This document shows positions 40,701 through 55,700 of a DNA stretch of 64,000 nucleotides, piece after piece. The notes under the pieces were generated by a model. It saw only the letters and a program-made list of their open reading frames with translations. It did no database searches and was not told the origin of the DNA. The DNA is from Pycnopodia helianthoides. Lineage: Eukaryota > Echinodermata > Asteroidea > Forcipulatida > Asteriidae. The DNA lies in assembly GCA_032158295.1 (NCBI GenBank), contig CM063262.1, positions 11,045,977 through 11,109,976 of the forward strand, read 5' to 3'. The position numbers and the translations under genes are program-made. How positions within the stretch are numbered: position 1 is the first letter of the stretch; each line of letters starts with the position of its first letter.

Positions 40701-43700
40701 GACAGGTACCATCCCTTTACCCACTTTCATGATTCCCCCTTTGTAGACGGAGGTGAAGTCTCCACTGCCGAGCTTCCTTCTCCTCTTGGACATGTTCTCT
40801 TCCTTGATCCACTCTATCGACGGCTCTGGAGGCCGTGGACGCGGGGGTTCGGGCAGCATCGATAGATCATGCAGGTGCAGTGAATCCTCTGTTGAAGATA
40901 GAGTGCATGTGTAGTTTAACCACTTCAGGTCGGTGTTTTTAAAAAAAAATTCTGTGCCCAAAACAGTTTTATTTTTAGAAACTTTCTGAAACTTCTTGAG
41001 TAATCGTTTTCCTTTACAAATATCGTTGCCACAATGAAACCCTGACTTGACAAAGGAAAGACAAGGACAAAGGACAAAGGTCTGGAATCAGGGGTTGGGC
41101 AAAAGCCCCCCGGAAAGGGATTTTACAAGGAATGTTTTCCAGAACCTGTTGTCACTCTTTGTACGGTTGAATCGAAACGTATCACAGTAGGTGCCTGCCT
41201 GTGCACGCTACACAATGGAAAGTGTGGGTGGATAAAAACGCCCACCTGAAGATTGTCCTTAAAAAAAAATAAACACGTCATCCGATTTGGAGTGGTTAAA
41301 GCTTGCAGCCAACACTGGCATTTGTCAAAGACCAGTATCCACACTTTGTGCAAGCCAACATCATAAGTACAAGAAAAAACAAACCTTTGAAAGTTTAATG
41401 ATGCCTTTGCATCATTAATGCCTTTGCCAGGTCCGATATTTTTTGCCAATTGTACACAAAGATTTAGACTAAAGTTATGAATGGCTATTTTTACAGATTC
41501 AGTTTGGAAAAGTCTTGCGGGAAAACATGTCATCCGGCATAAAGTGGTTAAAGAAAAAAAGAGGACATAAGATGGGGGTCATGCCAGATATTAAGCATTT
41601 TCCTGTTTTATTTTACCTTTTGGTTGGTATGAGACAACCTTCGTGAGGGGACCGTCTAAGCAGGCACAGTTTACATCCCTACGGTAATGCTCGGCCAGTG
41701 ATCTGACATCAGGGAAAGATCGTTGACCAGGCAAAGAGACAGACCCATCAACTGTTGAGGAAAGAAGAAAGTATAAGTCAGCCGTTGTACAGAAGTAGTA
41801 ACCCTGCAGCTGATTTCACGAAACGTTACGCAACTGCATAAGTCCAATTGTGCAAGATTTATTGTGTTAGTGGTGCACATCTTACGCAATAAATGTTGCG
41901 CAAGTGGACTTATGCAGTTGCGTAAAGTTTCGTGAAATCTGCGGCCGTAGCGACAATGGTGTCAAATACCCAGTCGGGTTGGTGTAGTGGTATCTTTCCT
42001 CGCTTTCCACCTCTAGGGCCCAGGTTCCAACCCTGCCGTGGGCACTATGTGGATTGGGTTTTCAGTCCCTAACCTGATTGCGCAGGTTTCCCCTCATATA
42101 ATTCTCTGGGGTTTTTCACCCACACCTAAAACTAATTTGCTGACTTTGTCGGACTTAGAAATCTATACCATGGGTAAACTAAATCAATTGTCAAAAGACT
42201 GGTGCCACGATAAAGTGAACATCCATGAAACAATTAGTCTTTTCGGGGACATTTTGTTTCTTCTAAATATTTTTTTTTTTTAAATAGACAGATAGTCCTG
42301 TGACTAAGACAGTAAAAATAATACAAGTCCCAATCTAAACATTTGCTGACTTTGTCAGACTTAGTATTCTAAAATATGGGTAAATTACATGTAAATCAAT
42401 CGTCGAAAAGAAACGGTGCCAAGATGAAGCGAAAATCCGCGAAAAATTTAGTCTTTTCAGGGAATTTGTTTTTCTAAACACATTTAAAAAAAAAAAAAAT
42501 TACAAATAAAATTGCAGCTTAAAAAAGGGATGAGCGTGGGGATGATCAACTGGTGTTTTTTTCCACTTGGCCTAAAACAGTTGTTTACAGTATACATGTA
42601 CATGTAGATCCCATGGGATAAATTTGTAGACAAAGGCACTAGGGAGAAGTGTTTACACTAGCTGAATAGGCTGAATGAAGTTTCTCAGACAAATGAGGTT
42701 TTTTCCCCGTTTGTTTTGCTTTGAAATGAGGATGGACCCTACACAAAATTGAGCTGCTTGTGGAGTCAATTTATTCAACGACCTCCCAAGCGACATTCAC
42801 ACAACGTCCTTTGCATCCCACTCTAGCCAGTTTTAAACGAAAGTTTCCGGAAATTGACTTGTTAATATATGGTAAGGGTAGCGCTTGTATTGTTTTTTTA
42901 CCGTCTATGTACAATGTAGGCCTATCTACATGTAGGTGCACTTTGAATATTTGTCTCCATTCATCTCTTCCGGCTGGCCCAGAGTTTGTTTTGTTTTTTA
43001 ATCGCCTAGGGGTTTTTACTGAAATGTATTGATTTACAATCTACCTGCCACACTGTCTGTTTATGGTTTATATTCTCTGTCAGTCTGTACTATCTTTGTA
43101 CATGTACATGTATGTATTGTCTTGTACAATTTTCAATTTCTATATAGACCTTATGCATTGACATCACCCCGCTGCCATCTTAGAGGTAAAAAGATGACGT
43201 AACAATGGAAAACGCACATCTATGTACCCGCGGCGCACAGAATCAGCCAATGAGTAACCTTCTTTTGACCTCGGGCCGAGGGCGCCCTACTCAAATGACG
43301 TCGTGTGCAAAAGGTTTCACCAAGATAAACAAGAAATAAGTAAACAATTAAAAGTACATTTTTGAGGAAAGAATTCAATGCAAAAATTGGTTCAATGACA
43401 TTAATGTTTTGACCAAAGTCTTTCTCAAAGGCTCATTAATAATAATAATAATAACTGTATTTATAAAGCGCCTTTTGCCAAAGGATACAAGGCGCTGATA
43501 TTTTTACCTGCCATGTATGTGGAGCTACGTTTTTGAAGTATGAGGCCTATGAATTTATAGCACCATGTAATGGTGAACACGGTGCTGTGGCGCAATATGC
43601 TGCCGATCAAACCAGGAACACCGGGGCGAACCCCTTCTCTTTACGATAAGTGTACTGGGTTCTTTTACGTGCATTAGACAACACACGGGACCTACGGCTT

Positions 43701-46700
43701 TACGTCCCATCCGAAGGAGCATACTGATCAAATGACAACACAACACAAGTTCATACTAGTGTGTCAGAAGCAGTCAACTAAGAGAGGATTGCGGTGACAC
43801 CATGTTAAAATCTCTTTTGAGTAGTGTTGGTTCTGAAAAGAACCGGTGGTTAACGACTCAACGTTTCGATCAGTATGCTATGAAGCAGTCAAGTGGAAAG
43901 AAGTGAGAAGAGAGAGAGAGAGGCAGAAGGCAGTCAGAAGAAGCAAGGGGAAGAACAATGAAAAAGGAGACAAAGCAGGGATCAAAGTTAACACTGGACC
44001 AAAGGCCCAAACCTAGTGTTTTTAGTATCGGGCCAGTAAACCTATGACCGGACAAGCCTGGCGGTCTTCTGTTTTCGAATAATTGATTTGATTTCTTGTT
44101 TTATTCCCAAAGTAACATACCCAATTACCCTGGGGAAGGGTTACAACAATGATCAAAATATACAAATTGCAGTTTTACATCATGACTGAGGAGTTAGCAA
44201 AAGCATCAATGCTAGACTAATTATTTGAAACATTGATTTCCTTTAACTTAAAGGAACATTACAGAATTGGTTTTTGCTAACAAAACAGTTGCTGGCAGTG
44301 TAAGCACTTTATGTAATCCATCATACACATAAACTGACAAACCTGTAGAAGTTTGAGATCGATCGGCCATCTGGGTCACGAGAAAATAGTGAAAAACCGA
44401 TTACACATTTGCATGAAATCATATAGATTCAACAAATGAATAAAACGCTCACTGAGCAATAAACTCCAATCGGCAAATTAGTTTATTCATTTCTCATCAA
44501 ATATGGCATTTCAGACAGAAATATTTCAAGGGATGTTTTCTACTACCATCATCATTAGACCGTGTAAGTTTTATGTAAATCTGTGATCAAAAAGTATATT
44601 TGTTCTTACCAATTCTGTATCGTTCCTTTAATAATACCTCACCTTTTCTTTCAATTCTGCTGAGTATGAAGGTTTTACCCATAAAGACAAATGAGATAAA
44701 TCTTCTCTTAGTGTTTGTTCCAATAAAAACAGTTTAACTGTGACACTGTGTACTTTCTGTTTTGGTTCTGGTCTTGTAACAAATTTTCTGGTCCAATAAA
44801 GGTTTTGAGCTACAAGCCCTACAGTCTTGTGGATTTTGCTCCCAAAATTAGAGTCCTGCAAAGGGGAGAGGGGTATGGGTAGATCAAGAGAGGTCTGGTT
44901 AAACCACAAGAGGTTGGAAACATAAAATTAAAAAAAATAAAAGGTGGGAAGGAGGAGCAAAAGTAATTAATTAGTGAATGAGACAGACTAATAAATGGGG
45001 GACATCTGTGGAAAAAAAAGATGGCGGAAGTAAAAACAAGTTATTAATCATTTCCTTCTCTGATGCTCCGCCCACGAGGTTGATTGGTCTGGAGCTGCCT
45101 CATCCACAATTTCACCATTATACTCAGGCAAAAAATTAATGAGTGATTAACTAATGAGTAATTAACTAATGAGTGATATTTCACTGTCAACTAGGAGTAA
45201 GCTGTTGTTGAGCAGGGTTTTAATGCAGTAATTCTTCAATCAATTACAAGTTGGTGGTCGAGCATAACCCCTCCTTCTGCAGGCCTGTCATACAGTTTAG
45301 CATTACGAGCCACAGTGGAGGATGTTGAATGGTCAGGCAGTAGGAGGGTTGACTGTGTACTGTGAAAACGCATTCACCACAGGTTTTTGTTTATTCTTTT
45401 TTTAATGAGATATCGTCTTACTCACAAGGCCGAACGGCCACTTCAGGGTGAGGGCTACACCTAACTGATTTGGGCTGTTGACCCAAGCCAACTGACGCCA
45501 GGGGCACGTTGCCACCTACTCCTGGGGCTGAAACAGGGTTACTCCTGGGGCTGAAACAGGGTTACCCCCTTCACAGTCCGTAAGGATATAATGTAGGCAT
45601 GGGTATCATCCACTAGGAGCCTGGCTGGTAGAGCAGAATGCACAACCTTCCCAACTTTATACGAAGCAATTATGGTTAAGTGCCTTGCTCAAGGGCACAA
45701 GTGTCATGACCGGGATTCGAACCCACACTGTGCTGCCGACAACACCAGAGCTTGGGTCCTGTGAGCTAGACCACTTGGCCACGACACGCCACAACCAAGG
45801 CTTGAATTTGGGCAAATACTCCACTAGACCACAAGGCTTGTAGCTCAGAATATTTATTGCTGCACTTCCTTTATCATTCAGAATCATCAGTGGATGTTCT
45901 AAATGGTCACACAATAATGCTTTGAGGACACGTGCGCACGTGCGATGTTCAATTTACAATATTTCATGGGAAGGGTCTATTAGAAACGTTGTGCATACAA
46001 GTAAGGGATCTCACCTTCATTCACCAAAATCTTGTAGTTCTTAATGTCGCCGCCCATACGCACAGTCAGACAATAGCTGAAGAAATCCTCGGGGTTTTGC
46101 CGAATGAGGTATAACCCATCCTCCATTCCGGCATCCTCGATTTTTCTCTTAGCACACGACAGACTGACGGAAGGGAGAGGGAAAAAAAGAACAAAATAAA
46201 TGCTTTTCGAATTTTGATCTAGACCTTTCTTTTCCAACATCAAGTTTTGACAATCATGGACAGCAAAAGTATGGGGGGCCTTCAAAGCAAAAAAGTTCAA
46301 TAATTTATCATTTGTTACAAATTCTATCAACTTAGCCTAAATCACTGACGAGTTAGTATGTTGGCCACCCAAAAGAAAATAAAAAAGTACTTCATATTCT
46401 TCATAGAATAGAGTGTAATTTTCTTTTTCCAACATTTTGGTGCCAGTAAATTTTGTGCCACTCAAGTCTGCCTATAAAGAATGGTGGTCAATATTTGTAA
46501 ACAAAAAGAAAGGTCTAGGCCTAAAGCACAAAGGCACAAGTGCCATCTTAAAACCGCGTTGCATCCTGGGAAACCAAGTACAGTTTACAAAAATAAATCA
46601 AGCTGCCAAGATGGACGCCACACTGTAGTTTACATGCAACTTACCAGGATTTATAGCTGTGTCGGATATTGCTTCAAACTAAGTTTTCTGCTTTTGCCAA

Positions 46701-49700
46701 AAAACGTGATGTTGCACAAAAACTAATTTAAAATCCACTTTTAATTTTTAGGAATGCTGTTTTCGGATTCATCAGACAATGCACAGAATTCTTGGCGTTA
46801 AAGGGAACGTATACCTTTGGTTTTTTGAACCGTTCGATTGTTTTAATCCTATATAAATGTAAATATATACAATAAAACTAACCTGTGAAAATATCATTTC
46901 AAAAGGTGGCAGCTTTAAGAATAATTAGGAAGAATAATCCGCAATTGGAATACACAATCTGAGAAACATTTCTGACAGAAATGCTTCTCAGATTCAATTT
47001 TCTTCTGATAAAAACTTATATATTTTTCCATAACCACATTACTCCAGAGTGAAATTAATCTAAAAATGCTTTATACTATCAAAAGCTGCTGTACTTCTAA
47101 TCAAGTAAGTTTTTATTGCCATTCATTTTAAGAGTGATTACCAAACGTATACACTGTACCTTCCAATTCACTCCTACGTGTACTTGTGTGTAGCTCAAAA
47201 ATTTGTAAAACAATGTGTTAAAGTAGTTTACAGTAAATTAGACACAGAGTCAAAATTTTGGACTGGAGTGGTAGACTTACGGAATTGGTCCATGACACCT
47301 GTTTTTGACTAATTGAACAAGCGGAGGGCGGTGCACACTCGGGACAAAGGTAATGATAGAAGTCGACCTGAAGACGACAGTAGCCATCGATTAGGGAAAC
47401 TAATGACTCCGCCTTTTCTTTACACTCCATCAAAAACTCCTGGAAAACAAAAGAGGAAAAATTGTTAATGAAGGATAAGTCAGTTGAACAGTAATTTTCC
47501 CTGACTACTGTGGTTACCATACATGTACTATGAGAAATCTGTCCTGACCAAGGCCTGGAATTACACGGAGGCAACGGCCTCCGTTGCCCTGGTCTTGGCC
47601 TTTGTTCCCCCTTCAAAAGTTGCCCAAAGACTTTAAGATTTTCTAATGGAAGTGCCCTTTGCAAATTAAAAATGGCCTTGCCCTCTCCAAGATGAAATTC
47701 CAGGCCTGCTGACCCACCCAGGTCCAGTGTAAATTTCAAGCCCTCACAACAGGAGTCATAGGGAAATCTGTCCCTCGGAGATTCTATTCCAAAAACAAGG
47801 AAGTTGTTTCAAAAGAGGGCGCTATCAGAAGAAATTTGTACACATAGTTCGCCGGGGGGGGGGGGGGACTGAATCTTCTGCCACACAGGGCTTTTGTCAG
47901 TCCTGCCAAACCTGGAATGTCCTTATCTGTTGCCCACAGTCTTTTTTCTTTGTTTCGGGTTTTGTCTAATTGTTTTCCTCTTGTCGTTGTTGTTACTGTG
48001 TTTTCAAGTTCACTCTGGGCAGTTGATTTGTTGTACTGTTTCGTTTGATAAAGAATTTTTTTGTTTAAAAAAAAAAAATTGTATTGCTTTTTTTTACTGC
48101 CTTTTGCGTTTTACACTGTTTTCTCTTTAAGGTTAAAACATGTAGATTGTTTGAAGTTTTCTATAGTGTATTTTGTAGTTTTTTTGCGTGAAACTGTCAA
48201 ATAATGAATAATAAAAATCCAAATAATTTTTGGCTATCAGATTTATGGCCACAGCGTGTGTGCGCATACAGTAACTGGGTCAGGGCTTCACAGACAGCCG
48301 CAGGATCGCTATAACGATCTCGACGGCAGGCCTCCCATTAAACCTTTCCACTTCTGGGTAATTTCCGCGTCTGCTGCAAAGTTCAAGCAATCCTGACGCC
48401 GGGAAAAGCCATTGAAAACTCCTGAGCTGGGAGAGAATGCTGTAAAATCTCTGTTTCAATTGAGACATTACAAATACTTTGTTCTTTAGACAAATTCAAC
48501 ATTCAGTCAATATTTAAAAACTAAAGTTTAAGGTGGGTGGTTTGGTGGTCAAAACAATTTCAAAATTGCATCAAAATTTGTAATTGATTATTCTGAGGCA
48601 GTGGAGGCCCATAATGTGAAAAATAGTAAATGGCCTGACGTTTCAACCCTAGCAGAGTCTTTCTCGAATGGCCCATAACATGTGTGTTTTGTGTGCAGTG
48701 TACAACCAATTGTGCATTGCACACACTGGAGTGTGTACGTGCATTTCTTTGCATAGGCCCTATTGTTCGTAAATGATTTACATACACATGTAGGATGGCA
48801 GTAGATGGATTGCAATAGACGTCATCGGCCGCCATCTTTGATGAATTGTGCACACGTGAAGAGCTATCATTGGCTGAGAGTCGTGCGTAGCGTGTACACG
48901 TGTGCACTTTTCCATTGTTTTACATCAAAGATGGCGGTCAATGACGCGTATTGCAATCCATCTATTTATTTAAAGGTAGGGTCATAGATTGGTAAAAACT
49001 CCAAAATTGATCAACCATAAAAACTTTGGTGAGAAGCACGGCAGCTGTCGAGAAAAAAGATTCCCTTCAATTGTAAAATGGTTTGGATAATTTTCCACCC
49101 CAAAACATTTAAATCTAAGAAACAGTTCATGCATGCATGAAATCGTTTCAAAGATTTCCGAGGGTCGGTGTCCGTTTGCAAATGCTGCGGCCAGAGATGC
49201 TGTTGGTACTCGCGGCCAGAGATGCTGTTGGTACCCGCTGTCACCTCGCTAAACATGGATGGTATTGACATTCGTGCGAAAAATACCATGACAGTTTTTT
49301 ACTGTTTTCTCTGCAAGTTGAAAAGTTATTCAGCTGAAACCGCCACAAGTTACTTTTATTGCATCTTTCTTTTTAAAAATTTTGCCTATAAATCAGCAAT
49401 ACGTTGAGAATAACCAATTTATCACCCTCATTTTAAAGGAACATTACAGAATTGGTTTTTGCTAACAAAATAGTTGCTGGCAGTGTAAGCACTTTATGTA
49501 ATCCACCATATACATAAACTGACAAACCTGTAGAAGTTTGAGATCGATCGGCCATCTGGGTCACGAGAAAATAGTGAAAAACCGATTAAGATTTGCATGA
49601 AATCATATAGATTCAACAAATGAATAAAACGCTCACTGAGCGGTAAACTCCAATCGGAAAATTAGTTTATTCATTTCTCATCAAATATGGCATTTCAGAC

Positions 49701-52700
49701 AGAAATATTTCAAGGGATGATTTCTACTATAAATCATCATTAGACCGTGTAAGTTTTATGTAAATCTGTGATCAAAAAGTATATTTTACAAGTTTTTTTC
49801 TTACCAATTCTGTAATGTTCCTTTAAAAAAAAAACACTTTGTACATGTAGGCCTACAATGCAATAGGCCCTATTAATCACCTGCAATACACGCACACAGC
49901 TCATTGTTGTACAGTACAATTTCCTTTTTAGTATTACTCATCCGAGTTATTATTATTTCTTGCTTATAATCTCCAGATGATATTCAAGTCAATCAATCAT
50001 TTGCATCCTTTATAATTTACGGAACCATTGTGCTTCACGTAATGCATTTGGCTTGTTTCACTCAAATGGTTTGGTGATTGCTTTTGAACAACCTGCATGT
50101 AGAACGTACGCGGTGGGGAAATTAATCAAGAAACATCCATAGGCCGACATAATGTGTGCAAACATACAGTTACAATGTACAGGTATGCAAATGAGCATCA
50201 AACATAGTCCGACAGAAAAATATGCGGCACTTACAAGGCTAGAATTTGGGGGAAAAACCCACAAGTACGCAGGGCTTGTAGCTCAAAATATTTACTGGAC
50301 CAGAATTTTGAGTACAAGACCAGAGTTGATGTGAGAAGAAAAAATGCCTACAAGGGTTAATAATTGAACTGTTTAAATTCAAAAAAGCACTAAGAGAAGA
50401 TTTATCTCATTTGTATATTATGGGTAAGTAGTCTTCAGATAATCAACAGAGTTGTATTTACAGAAGACTGAAAGTCAACATTTGGACACAAACACAAGAC
50501 CGCCGGACTTGTCTGAACATGAGTTTACTGGCCTGATGCTAAAATCACTGGCCTCGGGCCAGCCATCCAGTGTAAAATTAGAGCCCTGACTTTAGAACCT
50601 ACATTTCATGTTCATGTACATGACAAATACATGTATAACATGTACATGGTATACAGTTCTTGTAAACAGTTTCCCTTGTGGTTTGTTACTTGAGAATCAT
50701 GAACTTGTGAAAAAGCTGACGAACTAGTGAAATAATAATAATAATAGTGGCTTCTTATATAGCACTCTATCCGTCACTCAGTGACGCTCAGGTCTGCCTA
50801 TCAAACAAGGAACACAAGGTGAACCCCTTCTCTTTTCGATAAGTGCACTGGGTTCTTTTACGTGCATTACACAACACACAGGACCAACGGCTTTACATGT
50901 ACGTCCCATCAGAAGGACGCAGCAATGTGTCTTGCTTAAGGACACAGGTGTCATGACCGGGACTCGAACCCACACTCTGCTGGACAGAAACACCAGAGCT
51001 TGAGTCCATTACTCTTATCCGCTCGGCCACGCTAAGGACAAGCTAACTGGTCCTGCTGGCCAGTAACTAAAAAAAGTCAAGGGCAAACCCTAAAAAAGGA
51101 AGACAAGAGAAGAGAGTTGCATGCATGATAAAAAGATACACACTTCGACTGGAATTTCATTTTTGAGAAGGCAAGGCCATTTTCACATTGCAAAGGGAAC
51201 TGCTGAAAATAATCCAGCACGGAAACAGGATTTTTAATTCCGAAGCAAACTGGCTCACCCATAATGACAGCAGTGAATTCAACGTGAATGAATGAATGCA
51301 AATTAAATCGATGACACGTTCAAAATGCTGATTTACACATCGGGTGATGATTTTAAAAAAAGGTCAACCCACATTACACACATGTTGTGCTTTCAAAATA
51401 TTTTTGTGAATCTTCGGTTCCATGTACAATTGCTTTAAAAGCACTGTACAACATTGGTAATTTTCAAGACTAGTATCCGCACTTTATGTGATCCAAACTA
51501 CACAAGAAATAACAAACCTGTGAAATGTTAAGCTCAATCGGTCTTCGAGTCAAGAGAAAACAGTGAAACAACCCATTATATATTTTCACTGTTTTCAAAC
51601 ATCGGGTTTTGGACACGCGAGATAAACACTAATTGTTTTACTCATTTCCTAAAACTATGGCATTTTCAGCAAAATTATTGAAGGTTTAAGTGTTGTAAGT
51701 TTACCACCATGACCATCTTTATACCATGTACGTAAGTTATGTGCAAATCTATGAACATTTATATTTTCAATCTCACCAATGTTGTACACACCCTTTAAAC
51801 GTGTGAAGGAAACATGTTTATCACACACAGAAATCATACAACTGCACTTTACATAATGACAAAGCATTAGACCTGCAGAGTCTGTTCTCAACTATTTCCA
51901 TCAATTAGTTTGAAACCGTTCACGGTGAGTTTTCTAACAAACTAGTAATTATAATAATGCGCATTTCTAATACAGTCTTTATCTGACCCGAGGGCCTCTT
52001 AAAGCGCTTACTTTTTTTTCTTCTTCAAGGTATGCGGAGCTATGTTGGAGTTACACATTCTGTAAGATCCAACTATTTACATAGAGCCACGTTACGGTTT
52101 ACATACATGTACTGTACATGGTACTGTGACACAATCTGCAGCAAACCATACCAGAAAACACCAGGTGAACCCCTTATGATAAGTGTACTTGGTTCTTTAA
52201 CCCTAACAGACTGGACCCTTGGGTAAACAGACTGCCCAAATCCTTCTATATCCTTCAGATTAAAGTTGTCATAAACCAAAAGTTCCCAAATCCTTCTAAA
52301 TCCTTTTGAGACAGAAGTTAGGGAGTCAACTACATGTAAAAGCCCAAAACCTTCAGAATCCTATTTTGGCTAAGCCGCGTAAGACCTAAAAGTTAAAAAC
52401 CTACAATCCTCCTATGTAAAAACAGCCCGATAGTCCAAGTCCTGCTAAATCCTACCCTAACAAAAACTCATTGAAGCCCAAACCCTTCTAAATCCTCCTG
52501 TGTTGTAGATCCCTAAAAGCCCAAATCCTTCTCAATCCTGCACTTTGGCAATGAGGATATTGAAGAACTTCGGCCCTTTTAGGGTTTAAAACATGCATTA
52601 CACAACACACGGGACCTACGGCTTTTATACAGCCCATCTGAAGGACGAAGCAATTTAATGTTAAGTGTCTTGCTTAAGGACACAAGTGTCAAGACCGAGA

Positions 52701-55700
52701 CTCGAAACCACACTCTGCTGGGTGGAAACACAAGGGCCCAATTTCATAGAGCTGCTTAAGCACAAAAAGTAGCTAAGCACAACAAAATTATGCTTACCAG
52801 GTTGGTTACCAGCCAAACTACTATGTCACATGTACAATTTTGTGACTGGTACCCTGCTCATTTCTGCTTAGCAGGCAATTGATAAGCAATATTTTCTGCT
52901 TAAGCAGCTCTATGAAATTGGGCCAAGAGCTTGAGTCCAGTGCGCTTGACTGCTTCGCCACGACACGCCACGACACGCAACAACACTAAATACTGAACTA
53001 TTGCACTTTACATAATGCAATCAGACGTTACACTTCACTCCCCTATTCATTTACTCTCAGTATCGGTTTAGGCAGGATTTGTTTACGTGTACAACAAGTG
53101 CATTTGTACCATGCTCCTTATGCCATACAATGTACATCATCAGGCCTGGATTTACACAAAGACCACTGGGGCCATGACCTCTGTCAGTATCACTCTGACC
53201 TTGGTGCCCCCCCCCTTTCAAAAGTTTCACATATTAGACTTTAAAAATTGTCCACTGGAAGTGCCCTTTGAGAAAAAAAATGGCCTTTCCCTCTCAAGGA
53301 TGAAATTTCAGGCCTGCATGCGTACAGTATGTAGCCTACATTACTTCACCTCACATGTTCATGTACTGATGTACATGTATGGAAATCATGATTGGCCTCT
53401 GTGCAATCAAATGTCAAGTTTCATTACATACATCATACATACGTAAGTGGAGTGTGTACAACAAAGGTTCCATTTAGCAACTAGCTACTTATCATTGTAG
53501 TGTGTACAAACACTAGCTAAGAGGACCTGCTGTCAGGTGAAGTCAAACTTACATTAAAGCAACTTCAGGGCTGGAATTTGACACTGGACCGCAGGCCCGA
53601 GGCCAGTGATCTTTGCATTGGGCCAGTAAACTCATGACCGGGCAAGTCCGGCGGTCTTGTGTTTTCAATTCAATAACAATTCATGTACCCCGTGGTGTAA
53701 CTCACTCTATAATATCTTGAACAGAAACAAACTATGTTCAAATGTTGACTATGAGTAATGATTTGAAATATACTTAATACCCTTAAAGACAAATGAGGTA
53801 ATTCTTCTCTTAAATATGTCTTAGTGCTTGCTCAAAATGCAAGTTGAACTGTGCAAGGAAGTCTTTTCTCAGTTTGAATCTGGTCTTGTAAAACTATTTC
53901 TGGTCCTGTCCAAATTTTGAGATACAAGTCCTGTGGTCTTGTGGATTTTCACCCCAAATTCAAGCCCTGTTGACAACATCGGTAGATTTCAAAGACCAGT
54001 ATCCGCACTTTGTGTGACCCAACACACACATGCAATAACAAACCTGTGAAATATTAAGCTCAATCGGTTTTCGGAGTCATGAGAAAACAGTGAAAAACCC
54101 CATTATATGTTTTCACTGTTTTCAAACATCGGATTGTATCAACGTGATAAAGACCAATTGTCTTACTCAGTTCCTAAAAACCAGGCCTGATACTTCACGA
54201 AGGCATTGGAGGCGATTGCCTCGATGCCCCTGGTCATTGCCTTGGTGCCCTTGAAATGCTCCCATAGAAATTTACAATTTCCTCATAGGGTGCCCTTTAC
54301 CGAGGAGAGAATGCCATGGTGCCCTTTCCCCTTTCTAGAATGAAGCATACAGGCCTGAAAAACTATAGCACTTCAAGCAAAACTATTTCAAGGGAGGTTT
54401 TCCACTATGACCATCTTTATACATGATGTAAGTTTTCATGCAAATCTGTGAACATTTATATTTTCAATCTTACCAATGTTGTACACACCCTTTAAAGGCA
54501 CAGTAGGCCTACATGTTTGGTAATTGGAACCTACTTATTGTGTTAATCATATAAAATGTAGGTACATACAATAAAACTAACCTGTGAAAATTTCACTTCA
54601 AAAGGTGGTTGGTTTTTGAGATATCACCGAAAAACCGAAGCGAATATTTCCACGCAGGAAGAATATTCCCCATTGGAATACACAGTCTGAGAAGCGTTTC
54701 TGTCAGAAACACTTCTCAGATTCAAATTTTGGGGAATAAAAAGTGATACATTTCCATAACCGTAGTACTTCGAAGTTAAAAGTTTCTCAAAATTCATTAT
54801 ACTACCCAAGGCTACTGTACTTCTTACCAAGTAAGTTTGTATTGCCATTCATTTTCAGAGTCATTACCAAACGTGTACTGTGCTTTAATAGCTAAAGTTA
54901 CACATCCTTGTGTGTCTGGAATGGAAAAAGGGCGTAAGGGTCTACGCCCTTCTTCCAGGCAGGCTCATTTTTTTTCCCAGCAACAAAAGGCCGTAAGCGA
55001 TAAAATGGCTCCTGACAACAAACAAAAATGTGGCATTACTGTTTCATTTTTGCTGCTAGAATTACCCCAAAGAGATGTTTTCCCATCCCCATGCTGCAAA
55101 ACCTTCCTATGATGACTAATGAATGGCAGAAAACCGGTCAAACTTCCACACTCCAATGTCTTGAAACACTATTTTGTACATTAATTGCTTGTGCTCTTTC
55201 TTCTGTAAACTTTCGCTACGTCCTCCTCCAACGTACATGACGATATGTAGTACATGTTTGTGTACATTGTAGGTACCCTATGGAAGCTCTACCACGTACT
55301 CGCATAGTGTTAACCAGAGGGGTGTCTGGGTGTCTTTTGGACACCCTGTTTTAAATTAGGACACCCTGTTTCATCTGTCAGTTACATGTTAATGGATTGT
55401 AAATAAACAACAGTTTTTAAAATTCCACTAAACTCAGACACCCTTTTACCGAACCCTGGCTAAAACCATGTGTACTCGTTCATGTTTATAGTGCATGCAG
55501 GCCTGGAATTTTAAGGCCATTTTCATTTTGCAAAGGGTACTTCCATTAGAAAATCTTAAAGTCTATGGGAAAACTTTTGAAAGGGCATCAAGGCCAAGAC
55601 CAGGGCAACGGAGACCATAGCGTCTGTGGCCTCTGTGTAAATCCAGCCTGTGCATATAGTAAAAATTGTCATATGGGCCTACTTACACTGTGTTGTGCAT

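Larger units (their letters stand above)
52020..52990 (-). mobile_element. tRNA-headed SINE, family S, split by two insertions
   Basis: Minus strand head near 52925-52985 (GTGGCGAAGCAGTCAAGCGC), then GAGTCTCGGTCTTGACAC and the AAAGAACCAAGTACACTT body. Split by a family A element (52734-52924) and a CCCTAA-ended element (52202-52586). Confidence 0.82.

Noticed and set aside
47440..47739. Upstream extension of JAK exon 4 in an open frame
   Set aside because: The extension reads through a family E repeat; a good acceptor (tccag) at the exon edge explains the true start.
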